Assembly (NCBI GenBank): GCA_015852425.1
Contig: JAAAIG010000173.1
Location: 1 to 54,423 of the forward strand
Reading direction: 5' to 3'
DNA length: 54,423 bases
From: Gryganskiella cystojenkinii
Taxonomy: Eukaryota; Mortierellomycota; Mortierellomycetes; Mortierellales; Mortierellaceae
Shown here piece by piece: positions 29,728 to 38,935 of the stretch; the first letter of the stretch is position 1; every line of letters starts with the position of its first letter. The notes below the pieces were generated by a model. It made no database searches. It was not told where the DNA came from and worked only from the letters and a program-made list of their open reading frames with translations. The translations under genes were made by a program, and so were the position numbers.

Positions 29728-31449
29728 ATGGCATTGCCATCCATTGACGCAATCGCCGAACAATTGGGAGGAGCATTCTCATTGCAAGATCTAAAACCCT
29801 GCAAGGCGAATCCTTTCGTCCTCCCAAAACTCCTCCTTGCTCTAGGACAACAAGTCGACCGACCCACTCTGATATCAAGCTTGGTCGTCTCCCGTATTTG
29901 GCATGAGATCCTAACCCCTCTCCTCTACACCGATGTCAGCGTCATCCTTCGAAAGCCTTACTGGGTTCAAGGGAACGCTGGCCCCCAGCTTTATGTCCTC
30001 GAGCGCTATGCGTCCTCAGTTCGAAAGTTCAGTCTCATGGGTTACTTTACCAAGACTCAGATCCATAGATTGACGTTCCCAAACCTAGAGAATCTGAGCA
30101 TCGTTTCGGATCCTGCGAACGCTCCCAACGCCGCATTGGCTTTTCTGGAACGCCATCAATCCTCGATTAGATTTCTTAGTTTCGATGAAACAACTGCACC
30201 GTCGACCAAGGAAATGATCAACGCCATGGCAGGATGTCCAAAACTTGAAAGGATTATGCATGTCGATATCTGTTGGAAAACGTCGACACCCTGGATGACC
30301 CTGTACGAAAAGGTTTGGACCCGTCTCGAGTCTCTCCTTGTCCTTGGATCCTGGTTCGAACCTACTCCAAGCGGCCAAGGTCAACAGGCACCGCGGTATG
30401 TCTTGCCCTCGAAAAAGCAACTCAGCGCGTTGTCGAAGAGAGCGGGACCGACCAAGATCAATGACATTTTCATCAACCTAAGCGACGAATTCGAACGTGG
30501 TGCCCATTACCCGCCAGCGGTGGCTGCAGCTGTATGCCAGGCTCAGTTCTTTGTCATCAAGAATTCGCCCAACCTGGTTCGTATGATGTGGCATATTGAG
30601 GGATTGGAACAGGGTCGCGGTCCCATTGCCCTGATGGCGGACGAGATTCGATCAGGTGGCGCTGGTTGGAACCAGTTGGAAGCCTTGACCTTGCCCGCCT
30701 CAGATTGTGCCGCCCGTGATTTAGCACTCGTCTTAAACGCGCTCCCAAAGTTGACCTCTCTCTTGATCGACTGCTCGTTCTTTGACCTCGATTGCTGGAG
30801 AGCGCTTCAGAGTGCTCGTCCAGTCCCTTCCCCACGGTCTTCCCTGTCGTCGTCGTTGTCCGAAACTTTGCCCTCGGCCAACCCTCAGCCGGATCTCTTG
30901 ATTAATACCCTCACGGTCTTGAACCTGGCCGACTGTGTGAATCTACCTGGATCAGCAGTCCAAGAGATGCTGTGCTCCATGCCCCGCTTGGAGGCCCTTC
31001 ATGTTCACCGGATCGCGGACAAGGATATCGTGAATAACCCTCGTCCCTGGGTTTGCCTCGGCTTAAAACAACTGGGACTTATGCTTATTCTCGAGGCTCA
31101 GCCTATCACTCAGCCCTTGATCCTGAAACGTCTTGCTGGGTTGACTCAACTCGAACAGCTAACGCTCACGTGCCCTGAGGGGATGGATTGCCTTCAGTTG
31201 CAGGTGCGCCGCCTATCCGGGACCACAACCGGCGAATACCTCGAGATCGGACTGCATCCGCTCAGGACACTTACCAGCATGACGGATTTCACATACTTGT
31301 CTTTCGAGAAGTGGGGTCAAGAAGAGGCCGTTTGGATCACCAAGCACTGGCCAAAGTTTACCTCCCTCAGGGGCATCGATCTGGATAACACTGGTAGCAA
31401 TATCCTTGGCATGGCCAATCCCGGACATCATCATGATCATCATCATTAG
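29728..31449 (+). CDS. F-box/LRR-like protein, tandem copy 2, with His-rich C-terminus
   Basis: Intronless, 573 aa when started at the ATG at 29728 (MALPSIDAIAEQLGGAF); the frame stays open further upstream to 29554, but that part is Phe/Leu/Ser-rich and poorly coding. An F-box-like segment lies near residues 27-68 (NPFVLPKLLLALGQQVDRPT then LISSLVVSRIWHEILTPL). The remainder is an LRR-like array, as in the upstream gene, with matching blocks FDLDCWRALQ, LPGSAVQEMLCSMPRLEAL and PRPWVCLGLKQLGL. Differences include a Pro/Ser-rich insertion (about residues 370-390) and the unusual end GHHHDHHH. Only 203 bp separate the two genes. It is probably a substrate receptor of an SCF ligase; the target is unknown. 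Confidence 0.85.
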   Translation: MALPSIDAIAEQLGGAFSLQDLKPCKANPFVLPKLLLALGQQVDRPTLISSLVVSRIWHEILTPLLYTDVSVILRKPYWVQGNAGPQLYVLERYASSVRKFSLMGYFTKTQIHRLTFPNLENLSIVSDPANAPNAALAFLERHQSSIRFLSFDETTAPSTKEMINAMAGCPKLERIMHVDICWKTSTPWMTLYEKVWTRLESLLVLGSWFEPTPSGQGQQAPRYVLPSKKQLSALSKRAGPTKINDIFINLSDEFERGAHYPPAVAAAVCQAQFFVIKNSPNLVRMMWHIEGLEQGRGPIALMADEIRSGGAGWNQLEALTLPASDCAARDLALVLNALPKLTSLLIDCSFFDLDCWRALQSARPVPSPRSSLSSSLSETLPSANPQPDLLINTLTVLNLADCVNLPGSAVQEMLCSMPRLEALHVHRIADKDIVNNPRPWVCLGLKQLGLMLILEAQPITQPLILKRLAGLTQLEQLTLTCPEGMDCLQLQVRRLSGTTTGEYLEIGLHPLRTLTSMTDFTYLSFEKWGQEEAVWITKHWPKFTSLRGIDLDNTGSNILGMANPGHHHDHHH

Positions 31450-31540
31450 TGACAACAAGCTCCATTTTTTTTTTTTTTTTGATAAAATATGTTCATTTTT
31501 TTTTTGACAAGTGTTGATCTGGACCTCATAATCGACCTTT

Positions 31541-32640
31541 TTATTCGATTTCTAATCCGGGTGCAATCATAAATATTCTACCATGACACTGTATGAATGA
31601 AGATGCATTACCGATAAAGCTCTGGAAGTCGGGATTAATATCAACTCTTCCGGATTCAGTTTTGATATCGTCCTTGAGTATAGACAAATGCTTCAAGTGT
31701 CCTAGTCTTTTCAAAATTATAATAGAGTCCACCCTACTCACAAATCGACCCTGCTGAGCGCTGGTTTTAAAGATAGATAAAGCGAAGGTCTTGGAAACCC
31801 CGAGTCGCCAAAGTGTTGTCAGAGTATCGAGTCTTCCTGAAAAATAAAAAAAGCCATTCTTACGTCGGGATGTCGTCGAAGGGGACTCGACCTGTTGACG
31901 AACTTGTAGACAGCCACCATGTCGAGATTCTGTTTGGGATTCTGCAGATTACGGACTTTGATGTCACTGGATCGGCTGTAGAAGATGACTTGAGGACTTG
32001 AAGAGTTGGACCATCAGCGACAGACGACCTCGGCGGAGACTTTTCAAGTATAATAAAGAGGGTTCGAAAAGCAGGCTCCCCAGAACAGTCGGCAACTCTG
32101 CCAGATCCCAAAGTCGAGACAGGACAAGACAAGGCGAACATTTGTTAATCGAGTTACTATGCTGACGATCCTAGAAGGGATTTCTCTGTCCTCGGCGCTC
32201 GACAGTGTCCAATGAATGAGCAGCCACTCCATCATGGACGTGTTCTGTGCCATTTTTTCAGCTGCAACGGCTCTGCAGACTGCATCAAATTCATGCTGTA
32301 GATCGCCTATCCCGAATTTCTCACCGGCAGCGTTCGTCAAAACCGCGAAGGAGCCGTTATCTGAAAAATCCATCGAATGCTTTCTCTTTGATCATGCTCA
32401 TCGTTGCCAGCTATTGATCACTTTCCCTGTTCGATCATCTTGTCGATCTCTACGATCTCGGTCGCCCTAAGAGGATAGAAATCACGAACTTTGAACTGAC
32501 TGGTTATCTGTTCTAGTCACAACATATTATTCTAGGTTCCGTTCTCGCCTTCGAGGCTGTGGTGATATGCGCTCAACCATAAAGCATACTCTCGATATCA
32601 ATATATCCTCTCTCAGCCTCTAAGGTTGATGTTGCTACTT
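31541..32640 (-). pseudogene. Decayed or unresolved protein-coding gene, family unrecognised
   Basis: On the minus strand, coding-like segments occur in order but in different frames and with internal stops. In transcription order: RGYIDIESMLYG then a stop; FKVRDFYPLRATEIVEIDK and MIEQGK then a stop; MDFSDNGSFAVLTNAAGEKF continuing to SAEDREIPSRIVSIVTRL (32373-32140); a frame change near 32140; RNLQNPKQNLDMVAVYKFVN near 31900; and LDTLTTLWRLGVSKTFALS to LGHLKHLSILKDDIK (31840-31650). Some breaks may be introns: GTAAGA after HPD near 31866 looks like a real donor. The upstream nonsense and frame changes, however, suggest decay. No Pfam-type domain is recognised. Boundaries are approximate. Confidence 0.4.
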
Positions 32641-34561
32641 GATCGCGTGATAGCCCGTCGTTATTTTGGTTAAACCTCAGGGTAACTACCGTTCTAGTTA
32701 TTATTGACGGAGGAGAAGAAAAAGGGAATTGGGAACAGGGCAAATACTTTTAAGAAAAAATGGTTAACGAATGTTGAGTGTCAATATTGCAAATGAGGAC
32801 CTGCTAACAGGGACGTATTTTGATACTGCAGCAGAGAGAGCAACCGCGACGAAAGGCCCATGGAAGATGGCATTAAACATATCCTTAGTCTCAATTTCCT
32901 CTCAAAACATGTTCCTTCACCCTAGCTCCGTCACAATCTGCCATGTTCTCAGCGAACTGCTCTCACGAGGTCATATATCTCACTTAGAGAAGGCGGGAGA
33001 TGCAATAGGAAAGGATAAGGGTGGTTTATTGAGGAGGATAATGCGTAAGGAACTATAGGATAGGTGGGGTGATGAGGGTTTATGTAATGAATAAGAGGGC
33101 GAAGTGGCAAGGGCGAAGTAAGTAAAGGCGGTGCAGACGCGTGTGCCAACGATATCCGTTTGCAGGAGATTTGCCGCTCAAAATCTGCTTCAATTTCATC
33201 GGTGCAGTCAAGTGCGACAGATGAACGATTCAGGGTAACTTTGCATGTCACGTCTCACTGCCAGCGTTCAAAAATTGCTCTCGCTGATTTCTTGAGGTTA
33301 TCTTTACTTTAAAGCTATTTGCTATCGCCTACTGATAAATGAGTCCAAAGAGGGACTTTCTAGTGAAAAAGAGCCGATTTAGTGCTAGGGCTCTGGCTCA
33401 GGTTGAGTTTCGTTCGGGACAACAGTCGTTCCACTGGTAGGTTCCGCATCCGATATTCCCTTTGAGGATATCTCAATAATTTCTCCATCATAGGCACCGA
33501 CCTGGATATGCAAAGATTCGTCTTTTCCCTTGATGCCGTTGAACTGGGTCTGCGAACTTACAGCATCTATGGCCTCCAAACGTTGCGCTATTTCCTGTTG
33601 AATTGCCAACTTGTCAGACATTTTAAGGCGTGGCTGCTCTTCTACAGTATGTGGATTAGAATCTAAATTAGCTCCTGTACTAAACCCATAAAAAGCCTGT
33701 TTTGGATTAAAGTGAAGAACAGGAGGATGTGGGAACTGGAGGCAGAACTTACCAATGGCACTTGAGGGGGGAAGAGGTTGGGGTGAGCATGAAGTGGGGT
33801 GAAAATGGCAGCTTTTATATGCATTTTGGATAAGAAGGCTTGTGGGCAAAGCAGGAGAGGCCCTTGTATGCTTTCACACCTCATTCGCTACCAGATGGCA
33901 TTGCTTAGGGTTACACAAAGAGAATTTCAAGAGAACCGAGAAGAATTTCAAGGGCCCTCCGTTATCAGCATTGAACATAGAGCTTGATATCTACTGTACG
34001 GTCGTGGCGACGGGACCCCTGTATATTCCATAGGAACAACTACAGGGGTTCCTGGTCATGTTCGCTGATGTAATAACCGTTACACCTGCTGCAGGCGTGT
34101 CACACCAACACCAGGGCAGAGCAGGATGGTGGATGGTGGAGGGTGGAAGGGGTATATATGTATAGGGAGGGGAACAGGGGTCAAGGTGGCAAAAAGTTAT
34201 GGATTCAGGCGACCCCACAGATACAACACACACATTCTTAATTTTCAAAAACATCGGACACCATGCCATGGCCTCAGATACTGTCCGTATTTAAGGGTAA
34301 CGGTGACCGCTTTTTCTGAGCCAAAAAAAACTCTAATGTTGCAAAAAGGGGTGGACTGAGCCCAACGGTCGATTGAAACCAGGAGCTCAGGACTCTCGTC
34401 ACCATCATCATCAGAATCATCATCACATCATAAAACCATCCATCAACACTCACATACATACAGCCACACAGATACACAGACACTCTCGCTCACTCACTCA
34501 CCCTCCCATTCAGGACCCCTACTACAATTAAAAAAGCAGGGCAGAGCGTTTACAGCACCTA
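32641..34561. other. Accessory intergenic region
   Basis: No secure gene. A minus-strand frame near 33385-33621 may be a small gene and is listed separately. Purine-rich sequence fills 32980-33130, and a GGTGGA-rich stretch lies at 34110-34180. The 3' end (34435-34510) is rich in CACT/CTCA short repeats directly before the glycosyltransferase-like gene. Confidence 0.4.
33385..33621 (-). CDS. Possible small hypothetical protein
   Basis: A 78-codon frame starting MSDKLAIQQEIAQRLEAIDA and ending in acidic, Pro/Glu-rich ETQPEPEP. The start is helical in character; the body contains HIQVGAYDGEIIEISSKG. The sequence AAA ATG TCT is a good start context, and a GTAAGT donor-like site with CAG acceptors upstream (about 33660-33755) could form a 5' UTR intron. 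No family is recognised. It could be a real small protein or a chance frame. Confidence 0.35.
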   Translation of the reverse strand: MSDKLAIQQEIAQRLEAIDAVSSQTQFNGIKGKDESLHIQVGAYDGEIIEISSKGISDAEPTSGTTVVPNETQPEPEP

Positions 34562-35203
34562 ATGTTTCGGAAACGCAGCATCATCCTGATCCTGGTGGTC
34601 CTCATCCAGGTCGCCGTAATCTTGACCATCTACATTGAGCCCCTCTTCCTCGTCTCCCGCAGCAAATTGAATATCGTTGGCACTCTGAAGGAACGGGTCG
34701 CCATCGTCATCGTAAGCAATCGCCCAGATAATATCCGCGCACTTAAAGCACAAACCGACTTTAATCCCGTCGAACCTACTACTCTCGAAGGGCGGACGGA
34801 CCTCGACCTCACGGGCTCACCAGAGGACATCATCCGACACCTCTACATCTCGGCCCTGGACCAATGCGACAAGGTCTATTGCATGCTCGCAGAGGACGAC
34901 GTCGTCTTTATCTACAACGAGCTCAAGGACGTCCTCTTTGATAACCTGGTCTCTTTCAACAATGACAACAACTACGTCTTTGATTGTTCTAAAAAGGGTT
35001 TCCTGCGCAAGAACTATAAACCAAACGGCAACGGAACGACCTGCAGGATCTACTCGAGATATGCCGTCCGAGCATTGAAACAGTGTCTACCGACCTGTAA
35101 CCGGTCCGTGGATATGTGTCTGGAAGAGTGTTTGGCCGGCTTTGAAGAAAAAAGGTTCCTGCTTGTGCAACATGCCGGATTCACGAGTAGTCGATGGTCG
35201 TAG
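34562..35203 (+). CDS. Type II membrane protein, glycosyltransferase-like (PGAP4-like?)
   Basis: Intronless, 213 aa. The N-terminus MFRKRS then IILILVVLIQVAVILTIYIE is a classic signal-anchor (basic flank, then about 20 hydrophobic residues), placing the rest in the Golgi or ER lumen. The luminal part has VAIVIVSNRPDNIRAL, resembling the start of a GT-A fold, and KVYCMLAEDDVVFIYNELKD with an acidic EDD triad like the metal/nucleotide-sugar motif of GPI side-chain transferase PGAP4. It also has a Cys-rich segment (QCLPTCNRSVDMCLEECLAG) and ends with RFLLVQHAGFTS. One sequon, NGT, is present. Length is about half of PGAP4, so it is either a compact family or a partial domain. The family call is tentative; the membrane topology is more secure. 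Confidence 0.7.
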   Translation: MFRKRSIILILVVLIQVAVILTIYIEPLFLVSRSKLNIVGTLKERVAIVIVSNRPDNIRALKAQTDFNPVEPTTLEGRTDLDLTGSPEDIIRHLYISALDQCDKVYCMLAEDDVVFIYNELKDVLFDNLVSFNNDNNYVFDCSKKGFLRKNYKPNGNGTTCRIYSRYAVRALKQCLPTCNRSVDMCLEECLAGFEEKRFLLVQHAGFTSSRWS

Positions 35204-35489
35204 AGGTTTTCATGATAAAGATACCATATATTTTAAATGACCGGCGTATTCGATGAGGTTGTATTTTTTGCAGGAAAGAGAGGTAAATAGGATGATCGAG
35301 TGTTTGGGATGATGTCAGAATCATAAATATAAAAAATAGATCGGGACGAGCATTTCGTTACGAACTGTTTATTTGGCATGGATTGGAAAACAAGCAAAGC
35401 CGTAAAGAGATCTCAAGGAGTGCCTCCATCCAAATGCAAGGCAAGAAAGGTTGGATGGTGTAGGTATGAAATTGAACAAAAATGGAACG
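35204..35489. other. 3' flank of the glycosyltransferase-like gene
   Basis: AT-rich sequence with no coding support; probably the 3' UTR of the upstream gene and flank of the decayed minus-strand sequence that follows. Confidence 0.4.
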
Positions 35490-36090
35490 TTCTTAACTCC
35501 TGGCAACCTCATTCTGCACCAGCTTGTAGTATCCAAACAACGCGATGAGGGTACTTGAGTGAGGTAAGGGATTGTGACGAAGCTCTCTTTTCTTCTTGTC
35601 GGCGACTTCATTCGAGGCGTCTCCGCGTGAATAATGGGCAATTGAGTCCCTGGTCCATGTGATCATTTTGTCAGGGTCGAAGCGTCCCTTGTTCGGAACT
35701 CTATCGCTATCGCCAGCGTGGATCTCTACTATTTCCAACAAATCAACCTTTGAGGACTTCGAGTAGGAATCGAATTAGGTCTTATATCTGCCATGCCTCT
35801 CCAGCATCCTTTCGAAACTTCCTGCACATCTCAGGTAATTGCCTTCTCGCATAGTGGCAGAAGATGGAATGGCTAACCGTGAGTTGAGTTGCATGTGCGC
35901 GGAGTGCTATCACTTCATCGCCGGCCGCGCTTAATAACCTCCTACCTGCCGAGGCGTTAGATGCAGTATCACTGATGGTCGTAAGTTCAGAAGTATGTTG
36001 CCCAACTCTAGTCAGGAAGATTGGGTCTGGAGGCATCCATTTTTCAACGGATAGGATGGCGGTGGTTACCCTTGTAGCACACACCTATTT
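35490..36090 (-). pseudogene. Coding-like remnant, family unrecognised
   Basis: Two minus-strand segments look coding. Segment one (36084-35782) includes KWMPPDPIFLTRVGQHTSEL, SAAGDEVIALRAHATQL and FCHYARRQLPEMCRKF. Segment two (about 35760-35493) includes VDLLEIVEIHAGDSDRVPNK, RFDPDKMITWTRDSIAHY and IALFGYYKLVQNEVARS. A stop and a frame change separate them near 35780, and no good splice pair was found. There is no start context. It may be the fragment of a larger gene or element. Confidence 0.35.
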
Positions 36091-36506
36091 TTTATTTTAT
36101 TCCTTTTCCTACCTTTATTCGGTGTGAGCGGCCCGCAGGAACATTACTCAGAAGTACGCGTGTTCGTATTCAGCTTGACGATAAGTACTAACTTCAATTC
36201 ATATTTTGACTACAGCCTAGCTTATACAAGGACGTGAAATGTCTGAACTCAGATCACCCCAACAGCAATGAAGAAACCAGGTGTTGCCAGTCTTTAAATG
36301 GATGGAGGATATTTGTGGCGAACAATAAATTCTCATTCTGTACATCACAACTCACTCAGTGAATGGTCAGAAAAGTAACGCGCGAAGGAATTCAGCACTC
36401 TCCTATGAGTCAATTCCATAGGCGAGAACGAGATCGGCATTATGATGCCATTTTCCTTTATCATCTATGTCTTCAGTGCAAGGTGCGATTCATAGTTTTC
36501 TTAGTC

Positions 36507-36512
36507 TTTATT
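36507..36512 (-). terminator. Putative polyadenylation signal (AATAAA on minus strand)
   Basis: TTTATT on the plus strand lies 48 bases past the carboxylesterase stop codon, a standard distance for a 3'-end signal. Confidence 0.45.
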
Positions 36513-36559
36513 GATTCCTTTTGGGGGGGGGGGGCGACTTGTGATTTTCCATTGTATTT

Positions 36560-38935
36560 TTAAAGCTGGAAGTCGTAGTGGAGGACGGTATCCATCCAAC
36601 CGCAGTAAGGCTGACGAAGACCACCGGTCGAGACAGTGGGCTTGGCGTTGAACATGAAGATACTCTGTTCCTTGCCGTCATACTGGGGCCAAGTGGGGTA
36701 ACCATCTGAGACCTTAGGGTTAGGGTTACCACCAGAAATGCCAAAAGCCAACCAGCGGTCCATGGCCATTCTGGAGAGAGCAGCGTCATCGGCGCTCCAG
36801 GGATAAGCAGTCGCGTCGTTCAAGAGTTGGGGAGAAGCGAAAACGGTTGGGATATCGTCACCGTGGCATGTCCTACCATGGCACATGCTGTTGGCTGGGG
36901 CGTTACTGTAAGCAATTTGGAACGAGTACTGGTAGATGGGAGTACCAGTAGCGGCGAAAGCTTTGGAAATGAACTGGGTAGGGCAGACCCTATTGACAGG
37001 AAACAAGAATGATCAAGGAATAACAAAGTAAAAATCTAATTAGTTGGTGTCTCGATTACATCCCAGCATGACGCAGGCAGGGAGATTAACATAGAGAGAC
37101 TACTTACCACAAATAATCCGTGGAGAAGACCTATCCGAGAAACAAGTGGGAGATTGACTGAGGTTAGCACTCACAATGTCGAGAAGACAAAAAGAAAAGT
37201 AAAGAGAATTGCCAACTCTAAAAAAAACTTCTCAATGTTAGTCTTAGAGAACTTACACCCTCAAGAGTGCGGACACGGTCAGGGTCAGAGTCGGCATCGT
37301 TGATAGGGTACATGTTGTAGGCAGAGGTAATCATGGCACGCTGGTAACCGAGAAGGACATCGGCAGTGATACCAAAGGTCATGTCACGCTGAGGGGTGGT
37401 CTGTCCAAGGGAAGGAATGAAACCATCGCCCTCGTTCTTCATAGTTCCGATCATCAGAGGGACCTTGATGATACCACCGTTCTTGCCGGCAATGAGCTGG
37501 TCAAAGTTGTTGAAGATCAAGATACCATCGATCGTGGGCTTGATCAACTCCATAAAGTTCTCCTCGGGGGACTTGGCAATGGAGTGAGAGATGACAGAGT
37601 TCTGAGCCGCCATAATCTCGGCAATAGATTTACTGCGCATGCAGGCGAGATCATTGCACTTCAAGACCGCCATGGCGTCACCGCTGACACTCGAAGCGAC
37701 CGCGGCAGTGTTGAAGGCAAAGTTCAAAGGGTCAGACTGAGAGATGGCGGCACGGAAGAGGCCAGTGGCAGCCTTGGGCATAGACAACAACGTGCGGACG
37801 GCATGGCCACCAGCGGACTCACCAAAGATAGTGACCTGCTGGGGGTCACCACCAAAGGCGATAATATTATCCCTGGTCCACTGAAGGGCCAAGAGCATAT
37901 CACGGACACCCTGGTTACCGGGCAATTTCCAGCGACTGATGCCAGCATCAGAGCGCTCAAAAAAGCCAAAGAGACCGAGACGGTAGTTGATCTGGACAAC
38001 AACAACATTACCACGCGATGCCATGTTGGCACCATCAAAGGCAGGGTCGGAGCCAGAACCCGAGGTGAAGGAACCACCATGGATGCTGTGATTGAAAAAT
38101 GACGGATAAATAGATTAGCACAAACCAGTTATCGAACCCTGGCAAGGGAAATTTAACAAAAATCTTCACCGCAGAAAGCGATCAACAAAAGTACTTACTA
38201 GAACATAACGGGAAGAGGGCCGCTCTTAGAAGCGGTCAACTTAGGGGTGAAAACATTCAAAAACAAGCAGTCATCGGCACCGCCGCTGTTCTGGGGGCAG
38301 ATGTTACCAAACTTGGTGGCATCCACAGGAGTTGTCCATCTGGAGGTAATGGGCTCAGGGGAAGCGAAACGGACAGCGGGCTTGGCATAACGGATGCCAC
38401 GGAAGCGGAAACCGCGCTGATCACGCATACCGGTGAAATCTCCCAATCTAGTGCGAACGTTGACCTTGCCGTTCAAGTTCGTGTTGGAGCACAGGGTAGG
38501 AAGAGCGACCGTGCAGTCAACGTTTTGGTTGATGGTCGCCTTGCCGTTGGCCATGGACAAGGTCGAGCAGCTGTTGTTGGTGGTAGACTTGTTCTTGACG
38601 TCAGAACTGGAGCTGTTGTCGATGTAGAAGGTCGTTTGGTTGCCTGCGAAGTTGTCCAACACGTTTTGGACCGAGGGCAAGGCACGGCTCTGAGCAGCGT
38701 AAGGGAGCTCTCCCAACTTGGCACAGGCCTTGGCACCATCAGCAGCAGTGCGAGGTTCGGCCAAAAGGATGACGGGGAAGTTGGCGCTGACGGCTTCCAA
38801 TGTGTTGTCAACAAGAACTTGGGCACTGCTGATTGTGGAGTTGGAGAAACTGGTCTCAGGCCCAATGAGGACCTGAGCCAAGGTGGCCTGGACCAAAGTC
38901 GCGGCCAAGAGGCAAGAGAGGGTAAGGGATTTCAT
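36560..38935 (-). CDS. Secreted type-B carboxylesterase/lipase
   Basis: Extracellular ester hydrolase of the cholinesterase-like alpha/beta-hydrolase family. Exons: 38935-38199, 38085-37257, 37130-37108, 36989-36560; 2019 nt, 672 aa. A signal peptide is clear: MKSLTLSCLLAATLVQATLA then QVL. Catalytic features: the YIHGGSF oxyanion loop, INYRLGLFGF, Ser336 in FGESAGGH, an acidic residue in MKNEGDGF (Glu464 or Asp466), and His572 in CHGDDIP. The hydrolase domain proper starts near residue 160 (VRTRLGDFTGMRDQRGFRF); residues 20-155 form an extra N-terminal region with Asn/Ser-rich linkers and many NST/NNS sequons. Exon 3 is a 23-nt micro-exon that supplies VFSTDYLW, a conserved family stretch. 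The substrate is unknown; lipids or plant esters are plausible. Confidence 0.93.

Noticed and set aside
31860..32080. tRNA-like or promoter B-box-like GGTTCGA sequence near 32053
   Set aside because: No matching A box or cloverleaf could be formed around it; similar GTTCGA hits elsewhere also failed.
36523..36535. Run of about 12 G at the end of the carboxylesterase 3' flank
   Set aside because: A single homopolymer without neighbouring G-runs; not enough for a G-quadruplex claim and prone to sequencing error.
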